DNA of 64,000 bases from JAOUEA01 sp963797635 (GTDB taxonomy: Bacteria > Actinomycetota > UBA4738 > HRBIN12), in assembly GCA_963797635.1 (NCBI GenBank), contig CAWCPZ010000003.1, positions 62,001 to 126,000 of the forward strand, given 5' to 3'. Position numbers and translations under genes: made by a program. The notes beneath the pieces are model-generated. The model saw only the letters and a program-made list of their open reading frames with translations. It searched no databases and had not been told where the DNA came from. The first letter of the stretch is position 1. Each line of letters starts with the position of its first letter. Below are positions 35,800-45,418 of this stretch, in pieces.

Positions 35800-38687
35800 C
35801 GAGCTCCTCGGCTCCCGGGTCCGCCCCCGTGCCCGCGCCGCCTTCGATGTCGAGGTGGGGCAGGATCCGATCGAGGAACCGCGGCACCCAGAACACCCCC
35901 CGACCGAACAGCGTCAGCAGCGCGGGCGCCAGCGTCACCACCAACAGGCCGGCCAGGGCGACCGCCACCGCCAGGCCCACCCCGAACTGCTTCACCGTGG
36001 GGTCGCCGTTGATGATGAAGCTGGAGAACACGCAGAACATGATCAGCGCCGCCGCGGTCACCACGTGCGCGCCCGATCCCAGCCCCGAGATCACGGCCTG
36101 GCGCGGCGGCTCGCCCTCGGCGTGGTGCTGCTGGATGCGGCTCACCAGGAACACCTCGTAGTCCATCGAGAGTCCGAACAGCACCGCGAACATCATCAGC
36201 GGCACGAAGCTCGCGATCGGCACGGTGCCCCCGGGCGCGTCCAACCCGATCAGCGACAGACCCCACCCCCACTGGAAGACCGCGGTCAGTACGCCCAGGG
36301 CGGCCGCCACCGACAACAGGTTCGTGACCGCCGCCTGCACGGGCACCAGCAGTGAGCGGAAGGCCACCATCAGCAGCAGGAAGCTGAGCGCCAGCACGGT
36401 GAGGACCACGAGCGGGAGCCGTTCGGCGATCACGGCGGCCAGGTCGACGTTGCTCGCCGTGCTTCCACCGACGTGGGCGTCGATGCCCGAACCGGCGGTC
36501 GCCGGCGGGAGCACGTCCTCACGCATCGTCGTGACCAGCGTTGCGGTCGCGGGTGAGGACGGCGCGCGCTCGGGGATCGCGCTCATGATCAGGGCGTCGC
36601 CGGCCTTGTTGAGCTGGGGCGGGAACATGCCGACCACGCCCCGGGTGCCCGAGATCGCGTCCTGCATCGCCACGATGCGCGGATCGGTCCCCCGTGCATC
36701 ACCTCCCGCCTTCGTCACCATGGCGGTGAGCTGGCGCTTGAGCCGCAGCGCGACCTTCTTCTGCTGCTCGGCCTGCGCTTGCTGCCGCTTCAGGGCATCG
36801 GCCTGCGCCTGCAGCTCCTCACCCTGGGCCTGGAGGGCGTCCCCCTGGACCTGCAGCGCGTCCGCCTGCGCCTGCAGGGCCGCCGCCTGCTGCTCGAGGC
36901 GCTCCGCCTGCGCGAACAACGACTCCGCCTGAGCGATCAACGACGCGGCCCGCGAGCGGTAGGGCGCGAGCCGCGCGCGCGTGGTCGCCTCCTTGTCCTC
37001 GAGCCTGGCGAGGCGGGCGCGCAGCCGTCGCAGCCGGTCGGGATCGGTGGTCTGGTCGATCTGGTGCTGGACGAAGCGCTCGCGTCCCAGGATCGCGGCC
37101 AGGTGTGCCGCGATCGGGGCCGCCTGACGGACCAACCGCTCGGCCTCCGCACGCAGGCGGGCCTCCTGGGCGCGCAGAGCGGCCTCTTCCTGCTCGAGCT
37201 GCGCCCTTGCGTTGCTGCAGGACCGACGCCTTCCGTTCGAGCTGGGCCTGCTCCCGCTCGAGCTCGGCCTGGCGCTGCTTCAGGGCGTCGGCCTGCGCCT
37301 GCAGCCGCCGCTGCTCGCGCTTCAGTTGCTTCTGGAGCGCGGTGGCACGGTCGTACTTCTTCGTGTACTCGGCGCTGGGGGCGGCGACCGGGTCGAGGGT
37401 GCTCGCGATCAGGAGCGGCCCGTTGTACCCCACGCCGAAGCCCTCGGTCAGCAGGTCGTAGGCCCGGCGCTCGGTGGTGTCGGTCGGCGTGACGCCGACA
37501 TCTTCCTGCCCGAACTGCAACGAGAACAGCGGGACGATCAACGGCACCAGGATCACCAACGACGCCACCACGGCGACCCACGGATGCCGGGCCACGCCGC
37601 GCGCCCAGGCATCCCACCGCCGCTCCCCCACCTTGCGCGGCTTCGGGCGGAGGAACGCGGGGACCTTCACCCGCCGCACCCAGTCCCCCAGCAACGACAG
37701 GATCGCCGGCAGCAACGTGATCGAGGCGAGCACGGCCATGAACACGGCGATCGCCGAGGCGAACCCGAGCGAGGTCACCAACGGGATCCCGGCGACCGCC
37801 AGCGAGGCCAGCGCGATCACCACCGTGCTGCCCGCGAAGACGATCGCGCTGCCCGAGGAAGCGACCGCGTTGGCGATCGACGCCTCCACCTCCATGCCCT
37901 CGCCGAGTTGATCGAGGTGCTTGGTCACCAGGAACAACGCGTAGTCGATACCCACGCCGAGGCCGATCATCGTCGCGAGCGTGGGCGCCACCGAGGGAAC
38001 GGCCATGACGTGACCCAGCAGGCCGATCGCCGAGAGCCCCACCGCGAGCGCGAAGGCCGCGGTGACGATCGGCGTCCCCATCGCGATCAGGCTGCCGAAG
38101 ACCAGCGCCAGGATCACCATCGCCGAGACGTTGCCGATGAGCTCGCTCTCGCCGGTGTCCGGCGACGAGAGCACCGAGCCGATCGACCCCCCGACGGCGA
38201 CCTCGATGCCCGCCTTCGTCGCCGGTTGCGTGGCATCCAGGATGGCCTGGGCGAGCCGGTCGGTGATGAAGCCCGAGTCGACCTTGAGCAGCACCGGCAT
38301 GAAGGCGATCCGCTCGTCCTCGGACAACAAGCCCACCGTCTTGCCGTCCTTCGTGAGGGGGTTCACGACGCTGTAGACCTGCGGCGAGCTCTCGATCGCC
38401 TTGTACGTCGCCGCGATCGCGGCTCGGTTCGCGGGATCGGTGAGCTTGCCTTCCTCGACCGCGAACACGAACGGGTTCGTGCCGTTCTGCTGCGGCGGGA
38501 ACCGCTGGGCCAGGATGTCGAACGCCGCCTGGCTGTCCGTGCCCGGGAGGGTGAGGCCGTTGTCGGTCTTGGCGCCGTAGGCCTTCACCAGACCGAGCGC
38601 CAGCGCCGCCAGGCCGATCCACACCACGATCACGACGATGCGGTGCCGGGCCGTGAGCCCCCCGAGCCGGAACAGGAACCCCCCCAC
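35771..38687 (-). CDS. MMPL/RND family transporter with long coiled-coil insertion (one frameshift)
   Basis: About 970 residues once a +1 error in the CCC run 37204-37206 is corrected (giving LQQRKAQLEQEEAALRAQEA). The N-terminal half holds a first helix (IVVIVVWIGLAALALGLV), a porter loop and helices 2-6 with ATMIGLGVGIDYALFLVTKH, a classical MMPL motif. The second half repeats this with MFAVLFGLSMDYEVFLVSRI. Between them the second extracytoplasmic loop carries a roughly 230-residue Gln/Ala/Leu-rich heptad region with repeated units like LQAQADALQVQGDALQAQGE, predicted as long coiled coil. MMPL proteins export lipids or hydrophobic compounds across the inner membrane. The coiled coil may reach through the cell envelope. 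Substrate unknown. Confidence 0.85.
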
Positions 38688-38696
38688 GCTCGCTCC

Positions 38697-39029
38697 TCAG
38701 GCCGTGCTGCAGCGAACGCAGAGCACGGCCCAGGGCCGCGCCTCGAGGCGCTCGGTCGGGATCAGCGCTCCGCAACGATCGCACAGCCCGTAGGTGCCGT
38801 CGTCGAGCTTCGCCAGGGCCCGCTCGACATCGGCAAGCTTCGCGGTGAGGGCGTCGGCCTGGCCCACGCGTTCGATGCGGCCGATCGCCTCGTTCGTCCC
38901 TTCGCCCACGCGCTTGCCGAACCCGATCGTGGCCGCGGGGTCTCGCGTCACCGTCGTGATGTCGGCCAGCTCGGCCAGCAGGTCGTCACGGCTGGCGTCG
39001 AGCTCGGCACGGATCGCGGCGGTGTCCAT
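38697..39029 (-). CDS. TraR/DksA-type zinc-finger protein
   Basis: 110 residues. An N-terminal helical region (MDTAAIRAELDASRDDLLAE, then RIERVGQADALTAKLADVER) gives the coiled coil, and the C-terminal C4 zinc finger reads YGLCDRCGALIPTERLEARP and AVLCVRCSTA. The FG...VGEGTNEAIGRIERV block is typical of actinobacterial DksA/TraR relatives, which bind RNA polymerase secondary channel or act in unknown ways. It begins 14 nt after the cyanophycin synthetase stop on the same strand, so probably same operon. Start ATG chosen at 39029. Confidence 0.83.
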   Translation of the reverse strand: MDTAAIRAELDASRDDLLAELADITTVTRDPAATIGFGKRVGEGTNEAIGRIERVGQADALTAKLADVERALAKLDDGTYGLCDRCGALIPTERLEARPWAVLCVRCSTA

Positions 39030-39042
39030 CGAGGGTCCGATG

Positions 39043-41896
39043 TCACGACCGGCGCATGAGGTCGGGATCGCCGCCCACCGCGTCGGCGAGATCGCCCTCG
39101 GACGCGCGCAGCACCTCGGGCGAGGCGACCCCGCGACGCTGCTCGATCTCCTTGTAGACCTCGGTGGCGTAGTCGACGCACAGGACCACCAGGTCGCCGG
39201 GGCGCGAGCGGTCGAGGGCCTGGCGCGCGGCGTCCATCTCGTCGAGCACCACCTCGACGCTGCCGGCGCGCGCGCCGCCCTGGATCGCTTCGACCACCCC
39301 TTCACGGATCAGCTCCGCGGTCTCCCCAGGCTCACGTCCGCGGCTCTTCGTGTCCTCCCGGACGATCACCTCGTCGAAGTACCGCGCCGCCACGCGCCCG
39401 AGCTCCTTCATGTCCTCGTCGCGCCGGTCGCCCGCCGTGGCGACGACCGCCACGCGCAGGTTGGCCGACCACGAGGCTTCCCCGGGACGTTCGCCGGTCG
39501 CGGTGTCCGCCGCCAGCCGCTCGACGAAGTCGCCCAGGGTCTCGAGGCCCGCCGCGTTGTGCGCGTAGTCGAGGACCACCTTCACGCCGTCGAGATCGAA
39601 CACGTTCAACCGACCGGGTGCCTGATAGATCGAGGTCGTGAACGACCGCAGCCCCTGACGGATGTCGTGCAGGTGCGCGCCGGCGACGTGGGCCGCCGCC
39701 GCGGCCGCCATCGCGTTCTGCACCATCATGCGGGCCTTGCCGTCGAAGGTGGCCGGCAGGGTGTGGACCCAGGCGATCGGCATCGTGCGCCGGCCCTCCT
39801 TGATCACCATCATCTCCCCGCGTTCGTTCCGCTCCAGGACCACGGCCTTGCGACCGCGCCGGACCCACCGGTCGACGAAGTCGTGCGACTCCTGCATCGT
39901 GAACAGGATCACGTTGCCGCTGCAGTGCCGGCGCATGTCGAGCACCAGCGGATCGTCGGCGTTCAGCACGCCCCAGCCGTTCCGGGGCACGGCTTCGACC
40001 ACCACGCGCTTGACCGCCGCGAGCTGTTCCAGCGTCTCGATCTCGCGCAGGCCGAGGTGGTCGCCGGTGACGTTGAGCACGACCCCGACGTCATTGCGTC
40101 CGTAGCCCAGGCCCTCGCGCAGGATGCCGCCGCGCGCCACCTCGAACACCGCGGTGTCCACCCGTGGGTTCTGCAGCACCATCTGCGCGGACTTGGGACC
40201 GCTGGCGTCCACCCGCTTCACCAGCCGCTCGTCGATGTAGATGCCGTCGGTGGTGGTCATGCCCACGCGCCGGCCCATCCCGCGGAAGATGTGCGCCAGC
40301 ATGCGCGTGGTGGTGGTCTTGCCGTTGGACCCCGTCACCGCCAGGATCGGGATCCGGCTCGGCGAACCCGGCGGGAACAACCCGTCGACGACGGACTTCG
40401 CCACGTACTGCGGCTCGCCTTCGGTGGGATGGGTGTGCATCCGGAACCCCGGCGCGGCGTTGACCTCGACGATGGCCCCACCCGTCTCGCGCACCGCCTC
40501 GGAGATGTCGGGCGCGAGGAAGTCGATGCCGGCGACGTCCAAGCCCACGACGCGCGCCGCCTCTTCGGCGATCTCCACGTTGTCCTCGTGCGCGTCCCAG
40601 GTGCGGTCGATCGAGATGCCCCCGGTCGACATGTTGCCGGTGGCGGCCAGCAATACCTGTTCGCCCTTGGGCGGGACGTCCTCGAGCGCGAACCCCTGCT
40701 TCTTCACCAGGTCGCGCGCGGCATCGTCGATCTTGATGCGGGTCAGCACCTTCTCGTGACCGATGCCACGGCGTGGATCCTGGTTGGCCTTCTCCACCAG
40801 CTGGGCGATCGTGCGCTTGCCGTCGCCGGTGACGTGGGCCGGGACCCGCTCCGCGATCGCCACCATGTGCCCGCCGATCACCAGCACGCGATAGTCGTTG
40901 CCGGTGACGTAGGACTCCACCACCACCTGACCGCGGCGCGCTTCGGACACCGCCCGCTTGAACCCGCCGCGCACGGCGCGATCGGTGCGCAGGTCCAACC
41001 CCACCCCGCGGCCGTGGTTGCCGTCCAGCGGCTTGGTCACCACGGGGAACCCGATCCGCTTGGCGGCCACGACGGCATCGTCCTCGGTGCGCACCACCTC
41101 GCTGCGCGGGACCGGCAGCCCGGCCGAGGCCAGCAGGCGGTTCGTCATCTTCTTGTCGCCGGCGACGTCCACGGCGAGCGCACTGGTCTTGGAGGTCATC
41201 GTGGCGCGGATCCGCTGCTGGTAGGTCCCCTGGCCCAGCTGGACCAGGGAGTGCTCGTTCAACCGGATCCACGGGATGTCGCGGGTGACGGCTTCGTCGA
41301 TGATCGCCTGCGTCGACGGGCCGAACTGCCGGCGTTCGGCGAGCAGGATCAGCGCTTCCCGCTCGGCTTCGAAGTCGAACCCGTCCTCGGCCTTGATCAG
41401 GTGGTTCAACAGACGGACGGCGAGCGCGCCCGCCGCCAGGCCGACGGTCTCCTCGGCGTAGCCGTAGATCACGTTGTACTGCCCCGGCGGGCCGGCGCTC
41501 CTGGTCTTGCCCCGGGAGATGTGCGCACCGGTCTCGCGCTGGAGTTCCAAGCGCCACGTGCTCGGCGACGTGGCCCATCCACGTGCCGTCCTCGAGGCGC
41601 TCCTTGAACCCGCCCTTCTTGCCGAGCGAGCACGAGTGCTCCCCGACGCCGGGCAACGCCTTCAGGAGCTTCTTGTTGAAGCCCGGGATCGTGTTCGACG
41701 GCCAGAACTCGAGGGACCCGAGATCGACCAGCAGGCGGATGCACGGCTCGTAGGACCAGTAGTTCGGACCCCGGAACACGTGCGTCTGCACGACGGCGAG
41801 ATCGGGTGAGAGCGGCGGCTTCTTGGCGGCGGGCTCGCGCTTGGTCTTCTGGCGGGCGGCGCGGGTCTTCGTGGCCCCTTTGCCCGGTGCAGGCAT
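39043..41896 (-). CDS. cphA: cyanophycin synthetase (one frameshift)
   Basis: About 950 residues. N-terminal domain: THVFRGPNYWSYEPCIRLLV and FKERLEDGTWMGHVAEHVAL; central ATP-grasp domain: SEVVRTEDDAVVAAKRIGFP, VTKPLDGNHGRGVGLDLRTD, VVVESYVTGNDYRVLVIGGH and GAIVEVNAAPGFRMHTHPTE; C-terminal Mur ligase: ILAVTGSNGKTTTTRMLAHI, VLNVTGDHLGLREIETLEQL, WGVLNADDPLVLDMRRH, VVLDYAHNAAGLETLGDFV. Makes the storage polymer multi-L-arginyl-poly-aspartate by alternate addition of Asp and Arg. The frame breaks near 41548-41553; removing one base joins HVAEHVAL to ELQRETGAH. A lysine/alanine-rich 30-residue N-terminal extension precedes the conserved part. Downstream of cyanophycinase, upstream of a DksA-like gene. 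Confidence 0.93.
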
Positions 41897-41947
41897 CCCC
41901 GGCGGGGGCTCGATCGGCGGCGGCGGTTCGCTTCCCGGCGTCCGCCG

Positions 41948-42820
41948 TCACTCCGAGGCCTCCCGCTCATCGTCGAGCGCGTGCTCGGCCGCGAGCAACC
42001 GGCGACCCCGCAGGTCGTACCAGTAGCCCGACGGCAACGAGTGCAGCACCGCGCCCGACACCATGAGCGGTTTATACCCCTTCCCGCGATAGGCGTCCGT
42101 CTTGACGTGCGCCCCGTCCACGATCGTGACCGCCCCGCGCCCGATCACATGCAGCGTCTGATCGCTGAACACGACGGCGCAGGTGTCCTCGTCGATCCCG
42201 ATCCCGAGCAGCGAGGGAGACTGCGCCACCAGGGCGAGCAGGCGTCCGATCCGGCCACGCTCGCCGAAATGCTGGTCGATCACCAGGCCCGACAGGATCC
42301 CCAGCCCGGCCGACAGCTGGACCATCCGGTTCTTCGGCGTGGGCCCGGCGTTGCCGAAGGCCACCATGTGGCTCGCCATGGCGCTCGCCCCCGCGCTGGT
42401 GCCCGCAAGCACCGCCCCACGGTCGTGGGCCAGGAACAGCGCGTCGCCGAGCTTCGTGCCCGCCACCACCTGCGTGAGCCGCGACTGGTTGCCACCGGTG
42501 AGGTAGACCCCGGTGGCGTCACGGAGCGCCGCCGTCATGGCGGGATCGTCGGCCTCGTCCCGATCGTCGGGTCGTACTCCGGTGACGGTGCCGATCCCCA
42601 GGTCGGTGAACAGCGCCCGATAGACCTCCGTGGCTTGATCGCCCAGCGAGGACGCCGTCGAGATGACCACCACGTGCCCGTCCTCGCCGCCGGCGAACTT
42701 CGCGAACCGGGACAGGATCACCTTGTCGCGGACCTTGTCCTCGGCACCGCCGATCACCATCACCGGTCCGGCTCCCAAGCCGGGCACCGAGGAGAGGCTG
42801 CGTTCGCCCTGGTCGGTCAT
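41948..42820 (-). CDS. cphB: cyanophycinase
   Basis: 290 residues, peptidase family S51. Landmarks: PVMVIGGAEDKV at the start, VVVISTASSLGDQATEVYRA, GVYLTGGNQSRL, the nucleophile Ser142 in AGTSAGASAMASHMVAFGNA, and GIGIDEDTCAVVFSDQTLHV. Releases beta-Asp-Arg dipeptides from cyanophycin. It lies directly upstream of cphA on the same strand (52 nt gap), the usual cphB-cphA arrangement. Start ATG at 42820 with TACACT 8 nt upstream, so probably leaderless. The open frame continues upstream into small genes, but these codons are not part of it. Confidence 0.93.
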   Translation of the reverse strand: MTDQGERSLSSVPGLGAGPVMVIGGAEDKVRDKVILSRFAKFAGGEDGHVVVISTASSLGDQATEVYRALFTDLGIGTVTGVRPDDRDEADDPAMTAALRDATGVYLTGGNQSRLTQVVAGTKLGDALFLAHDRGAVLAGTSAGASAMASHMVAFGNAGPTPKNRMVQLSAGLGILSGLVIDQHFGERGRIGRLLALVAQSPSLLGIGIDEDTCAVVFSDQTLHVIGRGAVTIVDGAHVKTDAYRGKGYKPLMVSGAVLHSLPSGYWYDLRGRRLLAAEHALDDEREASE

Positions 42821-42828
42821 CGCAGGGA

Positions 42829-42834
42829 AGTGTA
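42829..42834 (-). promoter_or_regulatory. candidate -10 (TACACT on minus strand) for cphB
   Basis: Eight nt upstream of the cyanophycinase start codon; suggests a leaderless cphBA transcript. Confidence 0.45.
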
Positions 42835-42872
42835 GCCCCGGTGCGCGGCCGAACCGCAGAGCGAGCGCGGGT

Positions 42873-43124
42873 TCACGTCCGCGCCAGGAAGAGCGCGTCG
42901 TGCTCACCGGCGTCGACGAGCCCGTCGATCCCCTCGGCCACGTACACCTCGAACCCAAGCTCGTGACGCACCGTGGCATCACCGGGTTCGGCGCGATCGG
43001 TGAGCTCTGCGCGGATGGCGGCGCCGTCGGCCACCAGCCGAACCCGGGCATCGGGGTTGAAGCGTCGTGCCGCGGCATCGCTGCGAGCCAGCGCCTCGGC
43101 AGCACGGTCCGTGAACTCGAGCAT
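42873..43124 (-). CDS. small HesB/IscA-like protein lacking cysteines
   Basis: 83 residues: MLEFTDRAAEALARSDAAAR then RFNPDARVRLVADGAAIRAE and ELGFEVYVAEGIDGLVDAGE. The opening xEFTDRAAEALxR and the VRL...GFEVYVAEGI stretch resemble A-type Fe-S carrier folds, but no cysteine is present, so it cannot bind a cluster in the usual way. Function unknown. It lies 52 nt upstream of cphB on the same strand. Confidence 0.55.
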   Translation of the reverse strand: MLEFTDRAAEALARSDAAARRFNPDARVRLVADGAAIRAELTDRAEPGDATVRHELGFEVYVAEGIDGLVDAGEHDALFLART

Positions 43125-43185
43125 CCGCTCGATGCTACGAGGAGAACGGCTTCAGAGGAGACAGCCTCAGCGAGGCCGGAACGGG

Positions 43186-43381
43186 TCACCGGCCGAATGG
43201 GTCGCCGGCCGAATGGGTCGCGGGAGTCGGTTCCCCAGAACCAGGCTCCCACGCCCAGGCCCACGAACACCCCGACGATGCCCGCCCCCACCGCGACGGC
43301 CGGCAGCCACACCGCGGCGACCACCAGGGTGAGGGTGACGATCGCGGCGCCCATCTCCCACGCGTCCAGTCGGTGGTTCAT
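43186..43381 (-). CDS. hypothetical small membrane protein, stop codon displaced by a 16-bp duplication
   Basis: MNHRLDAWEMGAAIVTLTLV then VAAVWLPAVAVGAGIVGVFV and GLGVGAWFWGTDSRDPFGR: two transmembrane helices and a short polar end. The start ATG overlaps the stop of the upstream small gene (ATGA). As given, the frame has no stop for another 1.2 kb because of the tandem 16-bp repeat at 43189-43220. With one copy removed the protein ends GTDSRDPFGR and TGA at 43186-43188, giving about 60 residues, which I take as the intended gene. No family recognised. Confidence 0.45.
43189..43220. repeat. tandem duplication of a 16-bp unit
   Basis: CCGGCCGAATGGGTCG occurs twice with no spacer. As 16 is not a multiple of three, it shifts the frame of the small membrane gene and removes its natural stop. 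Confidence 0.9.
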
Positions 43382-43572
43382 GACATCCTCCTGATCGGTT
43401 CGGGCCGTGCCCTCGTGCAGCCGGCGACGCGTTCTCCCGCGCCGATCAGCCTCGACCCCAGCATCCGGCGGAGCCTCCCCGGCCGCTCCCGGCGATGTCC
43501 GCCGTGCGCCCGGAGGTCCTCGGCGCGGATCTTCAACAGCTCCGGCGCCGTTGGTCCCAACATGTGCGGCAC
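43378..43572 (-). CDS. hypothetical small basic protein
   Basis: About 64 residues from a GTG at 43572 (VPHMLGPTAPELLKIRAEDL, then Arg/Gly-rich). Supported by an ideal ribosome site AGGAGG 8 nt before the GTG, a good sigma-70-type promoter about 40-70 nt upstream and a 4-nt ATGA overlap with the following small membrane gene. The arginine-rich end (RRERPGRLRRMLGSRL) may bind nucleic acid or membrane. No family recognised. Confidence 0.5.
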   Translation of the reverse strand: MPHMLGPTAPELLKIRAEDLRAHGGHRRERPGRLRRMLGSRLIGAGERVAGCTRARPEPIRRMS

Positions 43573-43613
43573 GTTGTCCACCTCCTCGATCGGAATCCGT
43601 AACCGTTATCAGT

Positions 43614-43643
43614 GTTATATCGGTTTCAGGTGTAACCAGTCAA
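43614..43643 (-). promoter_or_regulatory. sigma-70-type promoter (TTGACT-N18-TATAAC)
   Basis: On the minus strand TTGACT (43638-43643) and TATAAC (43614-43619) are 18 nt apart, close to the actinobacterial housekeeping consensus. Transcription would start near 43607 and run into the AGGAGG site of the gene at 43572. The region is markedly more AT-rich than its surroundings. Confidence 0.6.
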
Positions 43644-43667
43644 GTGGATTTCGGAAGTTTCCTGCGG

Positions 43668-43673
43668 TATGAT
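43668..43673 (+). promoter_or_regulatory. candidate -10 (TATGAT), leaderless start
   Basis: TATGAT lies 7 nt before the ATG at 43681 and points away from the divergent promoter at 43614-43643. Confidence 0.5.
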
Positions 43674-43680
43674 GCCGAGC

Positions 43681-44331
43681 ATGGGTGAGCCGACCGAACG
43701 AACGACCGTCATGAGCACGGCGCCGTGGGGGCACGAGGACAGCGGGGTCAACCCGGCGCCGGGCGACCTCGAAACCGTTCGCAGCTTCCTGTCGCTGCAC
43801 GACCACGCCCCCGGCATCGACGACAGCTTCCCGCCCACGCCCCCCACGCTCGAGCGGTGGATCCGCGATCGAGGCCTGGTCGAGGCGGGCGAGCCGATCA
43901 CGGACGAGGACCTGGTGTGGGGCCTGGAGGTGCGCGAGGCGTTGATGACCAAGATCGACGAGAACGCCGGTGCGCCCCGCGACCACGACGCGATCGAGCG
44001 CTTGAACCACGCCGCCCAGGACACCGGTCTGCAGCTGTGCTTCGGGTGCGACGAGAACCGGCTGCACACCGAGGTCGGCGGCATGCGCGGCGCGATCGGA
44101 CGCGTGTTGGGGACGGCGTTCCTCGCCGATCTCGACGGGTCGTTCCATCGGTTGCGACAGTGCCAGGACCCGACGTGCACCGCGGTCTTCTTCGACCACA
44201 GCAAGAACCACTCGGGCAAGTGGTGCTCGATGGCGGTCTGCGGGAACCGGAACAAGGTGCGCAAGTTCCGGGAGCGCGAACGAACCGCGAAGGCGGGCGA
44301 GGCCATCGGCCCGGGGTCCGCGGCGCGGTGA
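43681..44331 (+). CDS. CGNR zinc-finger (ABATE domain) regulator
   Basis: 216 residues. The N-terminal ABATE-like domain (DLETVRSFLSLHDHAPGIDD to about 160) precedes a CGNR zinc finger: RQCQDPTCTAVFFDHSKNHS then GKWCSMAVCGNRNKVRKFRE, the four cysteines and CGNR box of the family. These are predicted, possibly stress- or ligand-responsive, DNA-binding proteins. I chose the ATG at 43681, 7 nt after TATGAT; the ATG at 43669 is inside that hexamer. The next gene starts in its stop codon (GTGA), so they are translationally coupled. Confidence 0.85.
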   Translation: MGEPTERTTVMSTAPWGHEDSGVNPAPGDLETVRSFLSLHDHAPGIDDSFPPTPPTLERWIRDRGLVEAGEPITDEDLVWGLEVREALMTKIDENAGAPRDHDAIERLNHAAQDTGLQLCFGCDENRLHTEVGGMRGAIGRVLGTAFLADLDGSFHRLRQCQDPTCTAVFFDHSKNHSGKWCSMAVCGNRNKVRKFRERERTAKAGEAIGPGSAAR

Positions 44332-45247
44332 CGACGATCGAACTCCCCCTGGTCGGGGCCGGAGGCGAGCCCGTGGACCTGGCCCGGACCCTGAACTCCC
44401 ACGGGTTCGTCGACCTGGCGCCCATGGCGCTCGACGAAGCGGCGCTCCTGCTCGAGTGCACGATCCGGGTGCCGGGCAGGCTCACCGCGCCGCGTCCGGA
44501 TCGGCCAGGGGTCGCCGGGGAACGCACGGGTCGAGGTGCTGGGGCGCCGGCCGGGCGCCCGGCGCGCTCGAGGCCGTCCGCACCACTTCGCGCCACGTGC
44601 TGCGGCTGGACCAGGATCTCTCGGCGTTCTACGACCAGGCTCGCGAGGATCCCGACCTGGCCTGGGCCGCCACCGGCGCCGGTCGCATGATCCAGAGCCC
44701 GACGGTGTTCGAAGACGTCATCAAGACGGTGTGCACCACCAACTGCACGTGGTCGGCCACCGTGCGCATGGTCAACGCGTTGGTGTCCGAACTCGGCGAC
44801 CCCGCCACGGGCGGCAGCGGCCCGCTCACCAACGCCTTCCCCACCCCGGACGTGATGGCCTCCGCCCCCGAGGCCTTCTACCGCGACGTGGTGCGCGCCG
44901 GCTACCGCGGCGCCTATCTGATCGAGCTCTCCCGCCGGGTGGCCTCGGGCGAGGTCGACCTCGAAGCGCTGGCCGCCGCCGGCCCCGACGAACGCTCGGA
45001 CGATGAGCTGGAGCAACAGCTCCTTGCCCTGCCCGGCGTCGGCCCCTACGCCGCCGCGCACATCATGATGACGATCGGCCGGAACTCCCGGCTGATCCTC
45101 GACTCGTGGACCCGGCCCACCTACGCGAAGGCCCTCGGGCGGACCAAGCCCGTGTCCGATGCCGCGATCCGGCGACGGTTCCGCCCCTACGGCGAGCAGG
45201 CGGGGTTGGCGTTCTGGCTGTTCGTCACGCGCGATTGGGTCGACTAG
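44328..45247 (+). CDS. HhH-GPD family DNA glycosylase-like protein (frameshifted near N-terminus)
   Basis: The GTG start overlaps the CGNR gene stop. An N-terminal AlkA-like part (VTTIELPLVGAGGEPVDLAR, TLNSHGFVDLAPMALDEAAL) changes frame near 44480-44500 and again near 44545-44560. The rest is intact: QSPTVFEDVIKTVCTTNCTW (the AlkA/MPG-type FE(D/V)xxxxxxxTNxxW block), then the helix-hairpin-helix LLALPGVGPYAAAHIMMTIG and ILDSWTRPTYAK, with Asp in the position of the catalytic residue. Likely a base-excision repair glycosylase for alkylated bases or a structural relative; the sequence stays compatible with about 305 residues. Confidence 0.75.
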
Positions 45248-45330
45248 CGCTCAGGTGATCGGCCCCGGACCCGATACCTCCGACAGACCCCGGCACGGGC
45301 TCTCCCGCCAAAGGGCTTCCCGGCCAAGGG

Positions 45331-45360
45331 TTGCCCCGGCTCGGTGAGCGGGGGCATACT
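45331..45360 (+). promoter_or_regulatory. candidate promoter (TTGCCC-N18-CATACT)
   Basis: Lies in the 157-nt gap before the MgtE-like gene, about 45-75 nt upstream of its AAAGGAA ribosome site. Moderately close to the sigma-70 consensus. Confidence 0.35.
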
Positions 45361-45418
45361 GCCACGGGCCGCCTGGCCCACTCCGTGAAAGGAACGACCG
45401 AACGATGAGCGTGCCGTT

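Noticed and set aside
41948..43381. A 477-codon frame joining a small membrane protein to cyanophycinase
   Set aside because: The middle part is a shadow of the 83-residue gene. The frame is open only because of the 16-bp duplication, and cyanophycinase has its own start and -10.
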